33,600 bases of DNA from Methylobrevis pamukkalensis. Lineage in GTDB: Bacteria > Pseudomonadota > Alphaproteobacteria > Rhizobiales > Pleomorphomonadaceae. Positions 17,707-26,066 of the stretch are shown one piece after another (the stretch's first letter is position 1; each line of letters opens with the position of its first letter). The stretch covers positions 1 through 33,600 of the forward strand of contig NZ_MCRJ01000034.1 of NCBI RefSeq assembly GCF_001720135.1, read 5' to 3'. The translations under genes and the position numbers were made by a program. The notes below the pieces were generated by a model, which was given only the letters and a program-made list of their open reading frames with translations, did no database searches and was not told the DNA's origin.

Positions 17707-18177
17707 TCAGAGCTCCTGCCCGGCGGACAAGGCGCCAGCGCCCGCCGGCGAAAGGACGAGCTCCCGCGTGGCGGCGATGTAGCGGCGCAGGCCGGGCGTG
17801 TAGCGCAGCCGGCCGATCTCGGCGGGGTCGATCCAGGCGATGTCGTCGGCGTCGTCGCCGGCCACGGGTGTCGCCGCGCTGGTCGGCCGGGCCGCGAAGA
17901 CGGCGATCACATAGTGGCGGGCGAGCGTGCCGTCGGCGTCGTGCTCGATGATCTCGCGCAGGATCGGCGCGCCGGCGACCTCGATCTCGATGCCGCATTC
18001 CTCGCGCACCTCGCGGCGCGCGGCTTCCGCCAGCGTCTCGCCGGCGTCCACGTGGCCGCCGGGAAAGCTCCACGACCCGACGAAGGGTGCCTTGGCGCGG
18101 CGGATCAGCAGCAGCCGGCCGCCGTCGTTCCAGATGCCGGCGCTCACGCCCAGGGTTGGTCTGCGGATGTCGGTCAT
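17707..18177 (-). CDS. NUDIX hydrolase
   Basis: This 156-residue NUDIX pyrophosphohydrolase has a complete Nudix box at residues 41-63: G41-x5-E47-x7-R55-E56-V-x-E59-E60-x-G62. Preceding LLLIRRAKAPFVGSWSFPGG and the size fit the MutT/ADP-ribose-pyrophosphatase range, but the substrate (nucleotide or sugar nucleotide) cannot be told from the box alone. It is cytoplasmic. The start at 18177 is the only good ATG. The TIGR02301-like gene follows after two bases. Confidence 0.9.
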   Translation of the reverse strand: MTDIRRPTLGVSAGIWNDGGRLLLIRRAKAPFVGSWSFPGGHVDAGETLAEAARREVREECGIEIEVAGAPILREIIEHDADGTLARHYVIAVFAARPTSAATPVAGDDADDIAWIDPAEIGRLRYTPGLRRYIAATRELVLSPAGAGALSAGQEL

Positions 18178-18234
18178 GGGTCCCGTGGATCGAAGGCAGG
18201 TGCGGTGGCCACCGTCATACTGCGTCGCGAGCGA

Positions 18235-18750
18235 TCAGTCGAACAGGGCGTCGATCACGGTCTGCGCGCCATGGGCATCGTCCGGCTCCGGCGCGGAGAC
18301 CGGGCCGCCGTTGATCAGGCCGCTGGCATGCTCCAGCAACGGCCGGATCTGGTGCTCGGCGACGAATCCGACCCGTTCGATGGTCTCCGCCATCGGCGCC
18401 TCCGAGGATTCGATCATCCGCTGCACCGAGGCGAGGGCGAGTTCGACCATCCGCACGGTGTTTTCCAGCGCGGCGCGGCGATCCGGATTGACGGTGTCAT
18501 AGGCGGCGATCGCCAGGTCGCGTTCCTTGAACTTCGAGGCGCGGAAATGCTCCACATAGCTGCGCGGCCGCCAGGCGAGCACGTCGCCGAGGCACTCGGG
18601 CATCATCGGCAGCATGTCGATCAGCATGACCACCTCGTTGAAGTGGTTCAGGTAATCGGTCGCGAGCCGCGTCTCGGGGTGAATGTTGGCGGCCGCAAGG
18701 CGCCCGATCGAGAGATCGAGGTCGCCGGGAGCCTGTGCCTCGATCTCCAT
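18235..18750 (-). CDS. Conserved-looking cytoplasmic protein, function unknown
   Basis: This 171-residue, mostly helical protein has no signal or membrane segment. Notable stretches are TDYLNHFNEVVMLIDMLPMMPECL, WRPRSYVEHFRASKFKERDLAIAAYDTV and ETIERVGFVAEHQIRPLLEHASGL. I do not recognise a family. Even spacing of His, Glu and Asp on helices might suit metal or cofactor binding, but that is speculation. The start at 18750 (MEIEAQ) was chosen over an in-frame ATG at 18801. It is divergent from the SRAP gene at 18891. Confidence 0.68.
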   Translation of the reverse strand: MEIEAQAPGDLDLSIGRLAAANIHPETRLATDYLNHFNEVVMLIDMLPMMPECLGDVLAWRPRSYVEHFRASKFKERDLAIAAYDTVNPDRRAALENTVRMVELALASVQRMIESSEAPMAETIERVGFVAEHQIRPLLEHASGLINGGPVSAPEPDDAHGAQTVIDALFD

Positions 18751-18890
18751 CACCCCCGACACGATGCAGCCCCCCCGGACTTCATTTCTCCAACGAAACA
18801 TCCTATTGCGATCAAAGTTGCTAAAATGCTTACGAACAAGGCACCACTGTCATCGGCAGGGGGGCATCCGCAGTCTTCCGGAGGTCTGGC

Positions 18891-19628
18891 ATGTGCGGCC
18901 GCTTCATCCTGATCGCCCCGCCGGACGAGGTCCGCCGCGCCTTCGGCTACGTCGAGCAGCCGAATTTTCCGCCGCGCTACAACATCGCCCCGACCCAGCC
19001 GATCGCCGTGGTCCGCTTCGGCCGTGACGGCCGGCATTTCCACCTGATGCGCTGGGGCCTCATTCCGGGCTGGGTGACGGACACGGCGAAATTCCCTTTG
19101 CTGATCAACGCCCGTTCCGAGACGGCCGTGGAAAAGCCGGCCTTCCGCAACGCCATGCGCCACCGCCGCTGCCTCATTCCGGCCAGCGGCTTCTATGAAT
19201 GGCGGCGGGTGGGCAACGAGAAGCAGCCTTTTCTCATCCGGCCGCGCGACGGCAGCCTGCTTGCCTTCGCGGGCCTGTTCGAGCTCTACGCGGACGCGGC
19301 CGGCAACGAGATCGACACCGCCGCGATCCTGACCACTTCCGCCAACCGCCTGATGGCGCCGATCCACGACCGCATGCCGGTGGTGCTCGCGGAGAAGGAT
19401 TTTTCCGCTTGGCTGGACACCGACCGCAACGAGCCCCGCCACGTCGCCGACCTGATGCGGCCGGCGGCGGACGATCTTCTGGAGGCGGTGCCGGTCTCCG
19501 CGCGTGTCAACGCCGTGCGCAACGATGACGTGGGGCTGCTGGAGCCGCTGTCGGAGCCGATGGCGATCGATCCGCCGGTGGTGATGGAAAAGCCCGCGAA
19601 GGCGAAGCGGCAGGGGGAGTTGTTCTGA
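18891..19628 (+). CDS. yedK: SRAP-domain DNA-protein crosslink peptidase (YedK/HMCES family)
   Basis: SRAP proteins bind abasic sites in single-stranded DNA by a thiazolidine link to their N-terminal Cys and so shield the lesion. All catalytic residues are present: Cys2 (MCGR), Asn73 (INARSE), Glu103 (SGFYEW) and His159 (APIHDRMP). The 245-residue length is usual. The ATG at 18891 must be correct because Cys2 has to follow the removed Met, and GGAGG lies six bases upstream. No alphaproteobacterial LexA box (GTTC-N7-GTTC) was found upstream, so SOS control is not supported here. Confidence 0.95.
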   Translation: MCGRFILIAPPDEVRRAFGYVEQPNFPPRYNIAPTQPIAVVRFGRDGRHFHLMRWGLIPGWVTDTAKFPLLINARSETAVEKPAFRNAMRHRRCLIPASGFYEWRRVGNEKQPFLIRPRDGSLLAFAGLFELYADAAGNEIDTAAILTTSANRLMAPIHDRMPVVLAEKDFSAWLDTDRNEPRHVADLMRPAADDLLEAVPVSARVNAVRNDDVGLLEPLSEPMAIDPPVVMEKPAKAKRQGELF

Positions 19629-19711
19629 GGGAGCGTTCTTGGGTCGCAAGGATTCGATCGGCACGGGGAAGGGCCCTGTGATCAATCCCCTTGCAGAAAA
19701 CCAGCCCGCCC

Positions 19712-21132
19712 TCACACCACCCGGCCGGGATTGAGAATGCCCTTCGGGTCGAGCGCCGCCTTCAGGGCACGCATCATGTCGAGTTCGACCGGATCCTTGG
19801 TCCGGGCGATCAGGTCGCGTTTCAGCCGGCCGACGCCGTGTTCGGCGGCGACCGAGCCGGCGTGGCGCAGGACGATGGCGTGCACCACCTCGTTCATTGC
19901 GTCCCAGCCGGCCAGATAGACGTCCTTGTCCATGGCCGGCGGCTGGCTGACGTTGAAATGCAGGTTGCCGTCGCCGACGTGGCCGAAGGGCACCGGCCGG
20001 CAGCCGGGAACAAGCGCCTCCACGGCCGGAATCGCCTCGGCAAGGAAGGCAGGGATGTGGTCGACCGGCACGGAGACGTCGTGCTTGATCGAGCCGCCCT
20101 CGTGCTTCTGCACCTCCGACATGCCGTGGCGCAGCCGCCAGAAGGCGGCGGCCTGCGTGCCGTCGGCGGCGATCGTCGCGTCCGCGATCACGCCGGCCTC
20201 CAGCGCCGCGGCGAGACAGGCCTCCAGCGCCGTCCGCGCACTGTCGCCGTCGGTATTCGACGACACCTCGGCCAGCACATACCAGGGGTGAGCGCCTTCC
20301 AGCGGATCGCGGGCGCCGGGCAGATGGGCAAGGCAGAAGTCGAGGCCGATGCGCGGCATCAGTTCGAAGCCCGTGAGCCCGGCGCCGGCGCGCGCCCGGG
20401 CAAGGCCGAGCAGCCGCAGCGCGTCCTCGGGCGTCGCCATGCCCGCAAAGGCGACCTCCACCGCCGCCGGCTGCGGCTGGAGCTTCAGCACCGCCGCGGT
20501 GACGATGCCGAGCGTGCCTTCGGCGCCGATGAAGAGCTGCTTCAGGTCGTAGCCGCTGTTGTCCTTGTGCAGGCGCCGGAGGCCGTTCCAGATCCGGCCG
20601 TCAGCCAGCACCACCTCGAGGCCGAGCACCTGCGCACGGGTGTTGCCGTAGGCGAGCACCGCCGTGCCGCCGGCGTGGTGGAGATGTTGCCGCCGATCTC
20701 GCAGGAGCCGCGCGCGCCGAGCGTCACCGGATAGAATCGCCCCGCCGCGCTCACCGCCTCGTGGAACCGCTCCAGCACCACGCCGGCCTCCACGGTGGCG
20801 GTGTTGCCGGCAAGGTCGATCTCCCGGATCCGGTTCATCCGCGTGAGCGAGAGCACGATCTCGTGGCCGCTGGCATCCGGGGTCTGGCCGCCGACAAGGC
20901 CGGTGTTGCCGCCCTGCGGCACGATCACGGTGCCGGTCTCGTGCGCAAGCGTCAGGATGGCCGCCACCTCGGCGGTGGAGCCGGGTTTGAGCACCATCGG
21001 CGTGCGCCCCTGGTAGAGGTCGCGCCATTCGACGAGATGCGGCGCGACGTCGGACGCCGCGGTGAGGGCGTTCCGGTCGCCGACGAGGGCGGCGAAGCGG
21101 GCAAGAAGGTCGGCGGACGGGGCATCGGTCAT
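19712..21132 (-). CDS. FAD-linked D-2-hydroxyacid dehydrogenase, with apparent -1 frameshift
   Basis: This is a VAO-fold flavoenzyme of the D-2-hydroxyglutarate/D-lactate dehydrogenase group (GlcD-like). The FAD loop PQGGNTGLVGGQTP is at about residues 71-84. The C-terminal metal and active-site motifs FGHVGDGNLHFNV and EHGVGRLKR are complete. The reading frame breaks at about 20676: the N-terminal part reads to GGNIST and should continue NAGGTAVLAYGNTRAQ, which is found in the next frame. One added base gives 473 residues, normal for the family. It oxidises a D-2-hydroxyacid and passes electrons to a carrier; the exact substrate is unproven. It is divergent from fabI with a 430-base gap. Confidence 0.87.
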
Positions 21133-21562
21133 GGGCGGCGGCGAGGATCCGGATGGAGGGGAGGGCGCTGGCGCCGGATGGCGGCGCGATCGATCATCGC
21201 CGATAAATCCACCGACCGGAAGCCGCGGCCTGCCGCGGCTCCGCCAATGTCACGAACGACGTCGGGGCCGCATCGCGCCGTTCGTGCCCGTCATCGGACT
21301 GTCACAACTGTCATGACACTGAAAGGTGCTGACTTAAAAAGTGAACCCGGGCGGCCGTTCCGCGCCGAGACATATGTTTCCCTTAGCGGGGGCCTCGGCT
21401 AAAAGGTGACGACTTTCGAGCGAACGGGCCTGTCGATCATCGGCGGCCCATACGAGCATTTTGTCGGCGGCTGCCCGGCTTGCAGGGCATATTGTGCCGT
21501 GCAATACGACGCGCCTCCCGGCAGACCGTTCGCCGGGCGTTTTGATCGAGATGGAGACGGGA
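21133..21562. other. Intergenic region between FAD dehydrogenase gene and fabI
   Basis: No gene was found in these 430 bases. They include the palindrome TGTCATGACA at 21309-21318, preceded by a second TGTCA. A small stem, CCCGGC-9-GCCGGG, is followed by CGTTTT (21517-21543) and lies only 20 bases before the fabI ATG. The region probably carries promoters for both genes, but no clear -35/-10 pair was identified. Confidence 0.4.
21309..21318. promoter_or_regulatory. Perfect 10-base palindrome, candidate operator
   Basis: TGTCATGACA is a perfect palindrome about 245 bases upstream of fabI, with another TGTCA nine bases earlier. It may bind a dimeric regulator, but no regulator is evident and the length alone is weak evidence. 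Confidence 0.25.
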
Positions 21563-22381
21563 ATGGCTGAAGCGCAGGGATTGATGGCGGGAAAGCGTGG
21601 CCTGGTCATGGGGGTCGCGAACAACCGGTCGATTGCCTGGGGCATCGCCAAGGCGATCCATGCGCACGGCGGCACGGTCGGGTTCACCTATCAGGGCGAC
21701 GCGCTGCGCAAGCGCGTGGAGCCGCTGGCAGCCGAACTCGGCGGCCTCGTCGCCGGCCACTGCGACGTGACCGACACCGCCTCGCTCGACGCCTGCTTTG
21801 CCAAGGTGGAAGAGGAGTGGGGGGGCATCGACTTCCTCGTCCATGCCATCGCCTTCTCCGACAAGGACGAGCTCACCGGCCGCTACGTCGACACCTCCGA
21901 GCAGAACTTCAGCAAGACCATGCTGATCTCCTGCTACTCGCTGACGGCTGTTGCCCAGCGCGCCGAGAAGCTGATGAACAAGGGCGGCTCGATCCTGACG
22001 CTCACCTACTACGGCGCCGAGAAGGTGATGCCGCACTACAACGTCATGGGCGTCGCCAAGGCCGCGCTCGAGGCGAGCGTGCGCTACCTCGCCGTCGACC
22101 TCGGCCCGAAGGGCATCCGGGTCAACGCCATCTCGGCCGGCCCGATCAAGACGCTGGCCGCCTCCGGCATCGGCGACTTCCGCTACATTCTGAAGTGGAA
22201 CGAATACAACGCCCCGCTGCGCCGCACCGTCACCACGGACGAGGTCGGCGACGTCGGCCTCTACCTCTGCTCGGACCTGTCGCGCTCTGTGACCGGCGAG
22301 ATCCATCACGCCGACAGCGGCTACCACGTCGTCGGCATGAAGGCAGTGGACGCGCCGGACATCTCGGTGGTCAAGGACTGA
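21563..22381 (+). CDS. fabI: Enoyl-[acyl-carrier-protein] reductase FabI
   Basis: This NADH-dependent enzyme performs the last reduction of each fatty acid elongation cycle. The 272-residue protein has the SDR-type nucleotide loop GVANNRSIAWGIA (17-29), HAIAFSDK, a Tyr in LTYYGAEK (149-150), catalytic Tyr159-x6-Lys166 (YNVMGVAK) and SAGPIKTLAASGI. This is the triclosan-target FabI family rather than FabV or FabL. The ATG at 21563 follows GAGACGGGA; an ATG at 21551 in the same frame is less likely. It is followed in order by a histidine phosphatase and aroC, an order familiar in rhizobia. Confidence 0.96.
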   Translation: MAEAQGLMAGKRGLVMGVANNRSIAWGIAKAIHAHGGTVGFTYQGDALRKRVEPLAAELGGLVAGHCDVTDTASLDACFAKVEEEWGGIDFLVHAIAFSDKDELTGRYVDTSEQNFSKTMLISCYSLTAVAQRAEKLMNKGGSILTLTYYGAEKVMPHYNVMGVAKAALEASVRYLAVDLGPKGIRVNAISAGPIKTLAASGIGDFRYILKWNEYNAPLRRTVTTDEVGDVGLYLCSDLSRSVTGEIHHADSGYHVVGMKAVDAPDISVVKD

Positions 22382-22390
22382 GCGCACGCC

Positions 22391-22412
22391 GCGTCCGGCG
22401 CGATCCGGACGC
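22391..22412 (+). other. Stem-loop between fabI and the histidine phosphatase gene
   Basis: GCGTCCGG and CCGGACGC form a perfect 8-base-pair stem with a six-base loop, nine bases after the fabI stop. There is no T-run, so it may adjust relative expression or mRNA stability within the operon rather than end it. Confidence 0.4.
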
Positions 22413-22442
22413 CGGCCGTCGCCGCAAAGCGGGAATTCTGCC

Positions 22443-23081
22443 GTGAACGTCGAAAGCCCGTTGCCCGCCGTTGCTGCGGTCGTCCGACATGCCCATCCGG
22501 TGGTGTTCATCCGCCATGGCGAGACCGACTGGAACGTGGTGAAGCGCCTGCAGGGGCGCACCGACATTCCGCTCAACGAACGCGGCCGCGGCCAGGCCCG
22601 GCGCAACGGCGCCGCCGTGCGCGACCACTTTGCCGCAAGCAACATTGCCGTCGAGGACTTCGCCTTCTTCGCCTCGCCGCTCGGCCGGGCCCGCGAGACG
22701 ATGGAGATCGTTGCCGCCGAACTCGGCGTCGATGGCGCCCGGATCGGCTTCGATGCGCGGCTTGTGGAGATCAGCTTCGGCGACTGGGAGGGCAACTCGA
22801 TGAAGGACATCGAGGCGAGCCGGCCCCATGAGGTGGCGCCGCGCAAGGCCGCGCCCTTCACCCACGCCCCGCCGAACGGCGAGAGCTACGCCATGCTGAC
22901 CGAACGGGTCGCGGCCTTTCTCGCCGGCGTCGACGGTCCGGCGGTGATCGTCTCCCACGGCGGCGTCAGCCGCGCGGTGCGCGGCCTGCTGGCGGGGCTG
23001 CCGGGCGAGGAGATCGTCCACCTGCCGGTGCCGCAGGACAGCTTCTTCTTCTGGGAAAACGGCGAGGGCCGCTGGCTCTGA
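22443..23081 (+). CDS. Histidine phosphatase family protein (phosphoglycerate mutase-like), GTG start
   Basis: This 212-residue member of the histidine phosphatase superfamily has the phosphate-accepting motif FIRHGETDWN near residue 22, FFASPLGRARETMEI, EISFGDWEGNSM and VIVSHGGVSRAVRG with the second catalytic His. These are cofactor-independent-phosphatase or PhoE-like features; true glycolytic mutase activity is not shown by the sequence. No ATG precedes the first motif, so the GTG at 22443, with GCGGGA upstream, is the start. It lies 61 bases after fabI and probably shares its transcript. Confidence 0.88.
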   Translation: MNVESPLPAVAAVVRHAHPVVFIRHGETDWNVVKRLQGRTDIPLNERGRGQARRNGAAVRDHFAASNIAVEDFAFFASPLGRARETMEIVAAELGVDGARIGFDARLVEISFGDWEGNSMKDIEASRPHEVAPRKAAPFTHAPPNGESYAMLTERVAAFLAGVDGPAVIVSHGGVSRAVRGLLAGLPGEEIVHLPVPQDSFFFWENGEGRWL

Positions 23082-23181
23082 GGCCGGCCGGATTCCGGGC
23101 AGGCGATGACCGGTCGATCCTTGCGGGTGACGGTGCCCGGCGAGTGGATGCTGCGGGGCGAGGGCGTCGCGACGTCCCGGT

Positions 23182-23210
23182 TTGACCGCGTCCCTGCAGC
23201 CGCATAGAAA
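23182..23210 (+). promoter_or_regulatory. Candidate sigma-70 promoter for aroC
   Basis: TTGACC (23182-23187) and TAGAAA (23205-23210) are 17 bases apart, matching five and four of six consensus positions. The start point would be near 23217, about 53 bases before the aroC ATG. This would give aroC its own expression besides read-through from fabI. Confidence 0.4.
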
Positions 23211-23269
23211 GCGTCAGCCTTGGCGGTCGACCGTTCCCGCCGAAACCCCGTCGCCTTCGGACCCGCCCC

Positions 23270-24394
23270 ATGTCGCACAACAGTTTCGGCCATCTCTTCC
23301 GCGTCACCACCTGGGGGGAAAGCCACGGGCCGGCGCTCGGCTGCGTGGTGGACGGCTGCCCGCCCGGCCTGCTGATCTCGGCAGAGACTATCCAGCAGTG
23401 GCTCGACCGGCGCCGGCCCGGCGGCTCGCGCTTCGTCACCCAGCGGCAGGAGCCGGACGCGGTGGAGATTCTCTCCGGCGTGTTCGAGGACGACCGCACC
23501 AACGGCCTCGTCACCACCGGCACGCCGATCTCGCTGATGATCCGCAACGTCGACCAGCGCTCCAAGGACTATGGCGATATCCGCGACCGCTACCGGCCGG
23601 GCCACGCCGACTATGTCTACGACATGAAATACGGCGTGCGCGACTATCGCGGCGGCGGACGGTCCTCGGCGCGCGAGACGGCGGCGCGGGTGGCGGCCGG
23701 CGCGGTTGCCCGGCTCGTCCTGCCCGGCGTGACGATCCGCGGCGCGATGATCCAGATGGGGCCGCACCGGATCGACCGGGCGCGCTGGGACTGGTCGGCC
23801 GTGGACGAGAACCCGTTCTTCTGTCCGGACCCGGTGGCGGCGAAGGAGTGGGAGGTCTTCCTCGACGGCGTGCGCAAGGAGGGCTCTTCCATCGGCGCGG
23901 TGCTGGAGGTGGTGGCCGAAGGCGTGCCCGCCGGCCTCGGCGCACCGGTCTATGCCAAGCTCGACCAGGACATCTGCAGCGCGCTGATGTCGATCAACGC
24001 CGTCAAGGGTGTCGAGATCGGCGACGGCTTTGCGTCGGCGACCCTCTCGGGCGAGGACAATGCCGACGAGATGCGGCTCGGCGCCAACGGCCAGCCGGTG
24101 TTCCTGTCCAACCACGCCGGCGGCATCCTCGGCGGCATTTCCACCGGCGAGCCGATCGTCGCGCGGTTTGCGATCAAGCCGACATCGTCGATCCTCACCC
24201 ATCGCCGCTCGATCTCGGCGACGGGCGAGGAGGTCGACCTGCGCACCAAGGGCCGCCATGACCCCTGCGTCGGCATCCGCGCCGTACCGGTGGGCGAGGC
24301 GATGCTGGCCTGCGTGCTTGCCGACCACCTGCTGCGCCACCGCGCCCAGACCGGCCGGCCCGGCCCGGCGGACTATCCGCTGCACCGGGCCTGA
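23270..24394 (+). CDS. aroC: Chorismate synthase AroC
   Basis: This enzyme is the final step of the shikimate pathway, making chorismate from 5-enolpyruvylshikimate-3-phosphate with reduced FMN. The 374-residue protein shows all three family signatures: [18 protein letters not shown] near residue 16, the central [14 protein letters not shown] and [14 protein letters not shown], and the C-terminal RTKGRHDPC-like segment ([15 protein letters not shown]). The start MSHNSFG at 23270 is canonical. It is the last gene of the fabI-phosphatase-aroC series and converges with the DUF305 gene. Confidence 0.97.
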   Translation: MSHNSFGHLFRVTTWGESHGPALGCVVDGCPPGLLISAETIQQWLDRRRPGGSRFVTQRQEPDAVEILSGVFEDDRTNGLVTTGTPISLMIRNVDQRSKDYGDIRDRYRPGHADYVYDMKYGVRDYRGGGRSSARETAARVAAGAVARLVLPGVTIRGAMIQMGPHRIDRARWDWSAVDENPFFCPDPVAAKEWEVFLDGVRKEGSSIGAVLEVVAEGVPAGLGAPVYAKLDQDICSALMSINAVKGVEIGDGFASATLSGEDNADEMRLGANGQPVFLSNHAGGILGGISTGEPIVARFAIKPTSSILTHRRSISATGEEVDLRTKGRHDPCVGIRAVPVGEAMLACVLADHLLRHRAQTGRPGPADYPLHRA

Positions 24395-24424
24395 TACCGA
24401 CCTGAGCCGGACGACGGCGAGCGG

Positions 24425-24838
24425 CTACTGCCCGTTCTTGTCGAGCCAGGCGTTCATCTCGGCGATTTCCTTTTCCTGCGCCGCGACGATCTCCTCGGCG
24501 AGCTTGCGGATCGCCGGATCCTTGCCGTGTTTCAGGACGATCTCGGCCATGTCGATGGCGCCCTGATGGTGCGGGATCATGCTGCGCACGAAATCGACGT
24601 CGGCGTCCCCGGTGAGCGGCACGTTCATTGCCTCGTGCATCCGGGTGTTGGCTGCCAGGAACTCGGCGCTGGAGGGCGAATCGGCCGCGGTCTCCATCTT
24701 TTCCATCGGACCATGGTTGCCATGGTCCATCTGCATCATGCCGTCGTCTTCGGGATCTTCCTGCGCGATGACGGCGCCGGCCGTCACCAGCGTTGCCGCA
24801 AGAAGGATGGGTCCGAGAATCGTAATGCGCCGCTTCAT
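24425..24838 (-). CDS. DUF305 exported protein with Met/His-rich segment
   Basis: This 137-residue protein has a signal peptide (about 1-25, ILLAATLVTAGAVIA), a Met/His-rich stretch (MMQMDHGNHGPMEKM, about 34-48) and a ferritin-like DUF305 helix pair. The conserved core is FVRSMIPHHQGAIDMAEIVL and KLAEEIVAAQEKEIAEM. DUF305 proteins are periplasmic and often found with copper-handling genes; here no such neighbour exists, so copper binding is inferred only from the Met and His content. The start at 24838 follows GGAGAAC. Confidence 0.9.
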   Translation of the reverse strand: MKRRITILGPILLAATLVTAGAVIAQEDPEDDGMMQMDHGNHGPMEKMETAADSPSSAEFLAANTRMHEAMNVPLTGDADVDFVRSMIPHHQGAIDMAEIVLKHGKDPAIRKLAEEIVAAQEKEIAEMNAWLDKNGQ

Positions 24839-25048
24839 CCCGTTGTTCTCCTGCCGGTCTGGAGACGCGCCGGCTGGCGGAGGGGCTGCGGCATCATGCC
24901 GGCAGCCTGTCCTCTGCATCGGCGGATAGATGATCGGAATGGCGCAAAATTGACAAGAGCGCGCGATCCGGCGCGGACGCCATTCCCGCGCGGACAAATT
25001 TGCGTTATCCCGGCGCCCGAACCTGAAACTGCGAAAAGCGAGCCAGCC

Positions 25049-25312
25049 ATGAGCACCGACCTTCCCGATCGCCTCTCCTCCGATCCCGACAGCCCGTTCC
25101 ACGACGCCGCCCTCCTGGAACGCGGCATCGGCATCCTGTTCAACGGCGCCGAGAAGACCAACGTCGAGGAATACTGCGTCTCCGAAGGCTGGATCCGCGT
25201 CGCCGCCGGCAAGACCCTCGACCGCAAGGGCAAGCCGATGACGCTCAAGCTCAAGGGCACGGTCGAGCCCTTCCTGAAGGAAGCTGAGGCGGGCGAGCCG
25301 GACGCCGACTGA
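25049..25312 (+). CDS. DUF3297 family small protein
   Basis: This 87-residue cytoplasmic protein fits the DUF3297 family, of unknown function, common in proteobacteria. Characteristic parts are DRLSSDPDSPFHD, RGIGILFNGAEKTNVEEYCVSEGWIRV, AAGKTLDRKGKP and MTLKLKGTVEPF. There is no signal peptide or membrane segment. The ATG at 25049 follows GCGAGCC. Upstream, TTGACA (24950-24955) is a possible -35, but no -10 at the right distance was found. Confidence 0.85.
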   Translation: MSTDLPDRLSSDPDSPFHDAALLERGIGILFNGAEKTNVEEYCVSEGWIRVAAGKTLDRKGKPMTLKLKGTVEPFLKEAEAGEPDAD

Positions 25313-25371
25313 GGACGGGGACCGCGCCGGCAGGGCGGTCTGGCGGTGCGGGACTTCTGGGCCGCGTGTCC

Positions 25372-25396
25372 GGAACGGGCACAACCGTTACCCGTT
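25372..25396 (+). promoter_or_regulatory. EcfG-type general stress promoter (GGAAC-N16-CGTT)
   Basis: GGAAC (25372-25376) and CGTT (25393-25396) are separated by 16 bases, a full match to the alphaproteobacterial EcfG consensus GGAAC-N16/17-CGTT. The start point would be near 25403, about 100 bases before the lipoprotein ATG at 25506. It overlaps no gene. Confidence 0.6.
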
Positions 25397-25410
25397 CGCC
25401 ACACCCTGAT

Positions 25411-25424
25411 TGCAACGTGTTGCA
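25411..25424. promoter_or_regulatory. TGCAAC-GT-GTTGCA palindrome, candidate operator
   Basis: This perfect 14-base palindrome begins about eight bases after the predicted EcfG start point. A third TGCAAC copy lies at 25432-25437. A repressor bound here could block the EcfG promoter. No cognate regulator is encoded nearby. Confidence 0.4.
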
Positions 25425-25505
25425 TGCGGGCTGCAACAGCTGGAATCCACTGACATTTTCGAAGCCCTCACATACTCTCCTCATGGTTGTTGCCAGGAGG
25501 GGTTC

Positions 25506-25928
25506 ATGGGGTTGGTAAAAAGTGCGATGGTCGCCGGCCTGCTGCTGACCGTGGCGGCCTGCGGGAACAAGAATTGGGACGACGAGCCTGGCCCGGTGCT
25601 GATCAACGCGGGCGAACCTTTTAGTCATACGTATCTGAGCTATAGCAAGGACGGATGCGCAGCCGGAATGCCGGCCGAAATCAAGATCATCGAGCAGCCC
25701 CAGCATGGCAGGCTCGAGATTGGCCGGTACAAGCATGTAATGGACGTCGGAGGAAACAAGGATCATCGTTGCTACGGCCGTGAATACATGGCCGGTGGCT
25801 TCGTCTACAGGCCGGATCCGAAATACAAGGGACCTGACCGGTTCGTTGTCGAGGTGGGATCACAGAAGTGGGTTGGTGAACCTCGTCGCCAGTGGCGCCG
25901 CCGTCCTTACGACGTCATCGTGAAGTGA
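25506..25928 (+). CDS. Putative lipoprotein with Ig-like domain features, lower GC
   Basis: This 140-residue protein has a signal peptide ending in a lipobox TVAAC, giving lipidation at Cys19. The mature part shows the pattern of a single bacterial Ig/cadherin-like domain: IIEQPQHGRLEI, GGFVYRPDPKYKGPDRFVVEV. Two further Cys (51 and 89) may pair. I know no named family for the full protein. The ATG at 25506 follows a strong AGGAGG five bases upstream. Base composition and codon use are visibly less GC-rich than in neighbours, which suggests later acquisition or weaker codon selection. An EcfG promoter and a palindrome precede it, and a strong terminator follows. Confidence 0.8.
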   Translation: MGLVKSAMVAGLLLTVAACGNKNWDDEPGPVLINAGEPFSHTYLSYSKDGCAAGMPAEIKIIEQPQHGRLEIGRYKHVMDVGGNKDHRCYGREYMAGGFVYRPDPKYKGPDRFVVEVGSQKWVGEPRRQWRRRPYDVIVK

Positions 25929-25961
25929 ATTTCTGACCCGCCGTCGGATTGATCGCGGAAA

Positions 25962-25988
25962 GGGGTGCGCAAGTGGCGCGCCCCTTTT
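25962..25988 (+). terminator. Rho-independent terminator of the lipoprotein gene
   Basis: GGGGTGCGC and GCGCGCCCC pair over nine positions (one T-G wobble) with loop AAGTG, followed by TTTTCG. A-rich bases precede the stem, so it may also act on the minus strand. Confidence 0.85.
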
Positions 25989-26040
25989 CGTTTGCGGCCT
26001 TATCCCCTGATCCACGACGCGCTCTCCCTGCCGAAGCCGC

Positions 26041-26066
26041 ACAAAAACAAAAAATGCATCCTGCAT
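26041..26066 (-). terminator. Rho-independent terminator of the Lrp/AsnC gene
   Basis: Read on the minus strand directly after the stop, ATGCA-GGA-TGCAT is followed by TTTTT and a further T-rich run (plus strand 26041-26053). The stem is only five base pairs, but the T-run is long. Confidence 0.55.

Noticed and set aside
18804-18890. SOS box upstream of the SRAP gene
   Set aside because: No GTTC-N7-GTTC or GAAC-N7-GAAC pair is present; the single GAAC near 18834 has no partner.
22886-24385. Open frame antisense to aroC
   Set aside because: His/Arg/Gly-rich shadow; the plus strand encodes a full chorismate synthase.
24950-24955. TTGACA as a promoter for the DUF3297 gene
   Set aside because: No -10-like sequence lies 16-18 bases downstream; the bases there are GC-rich.
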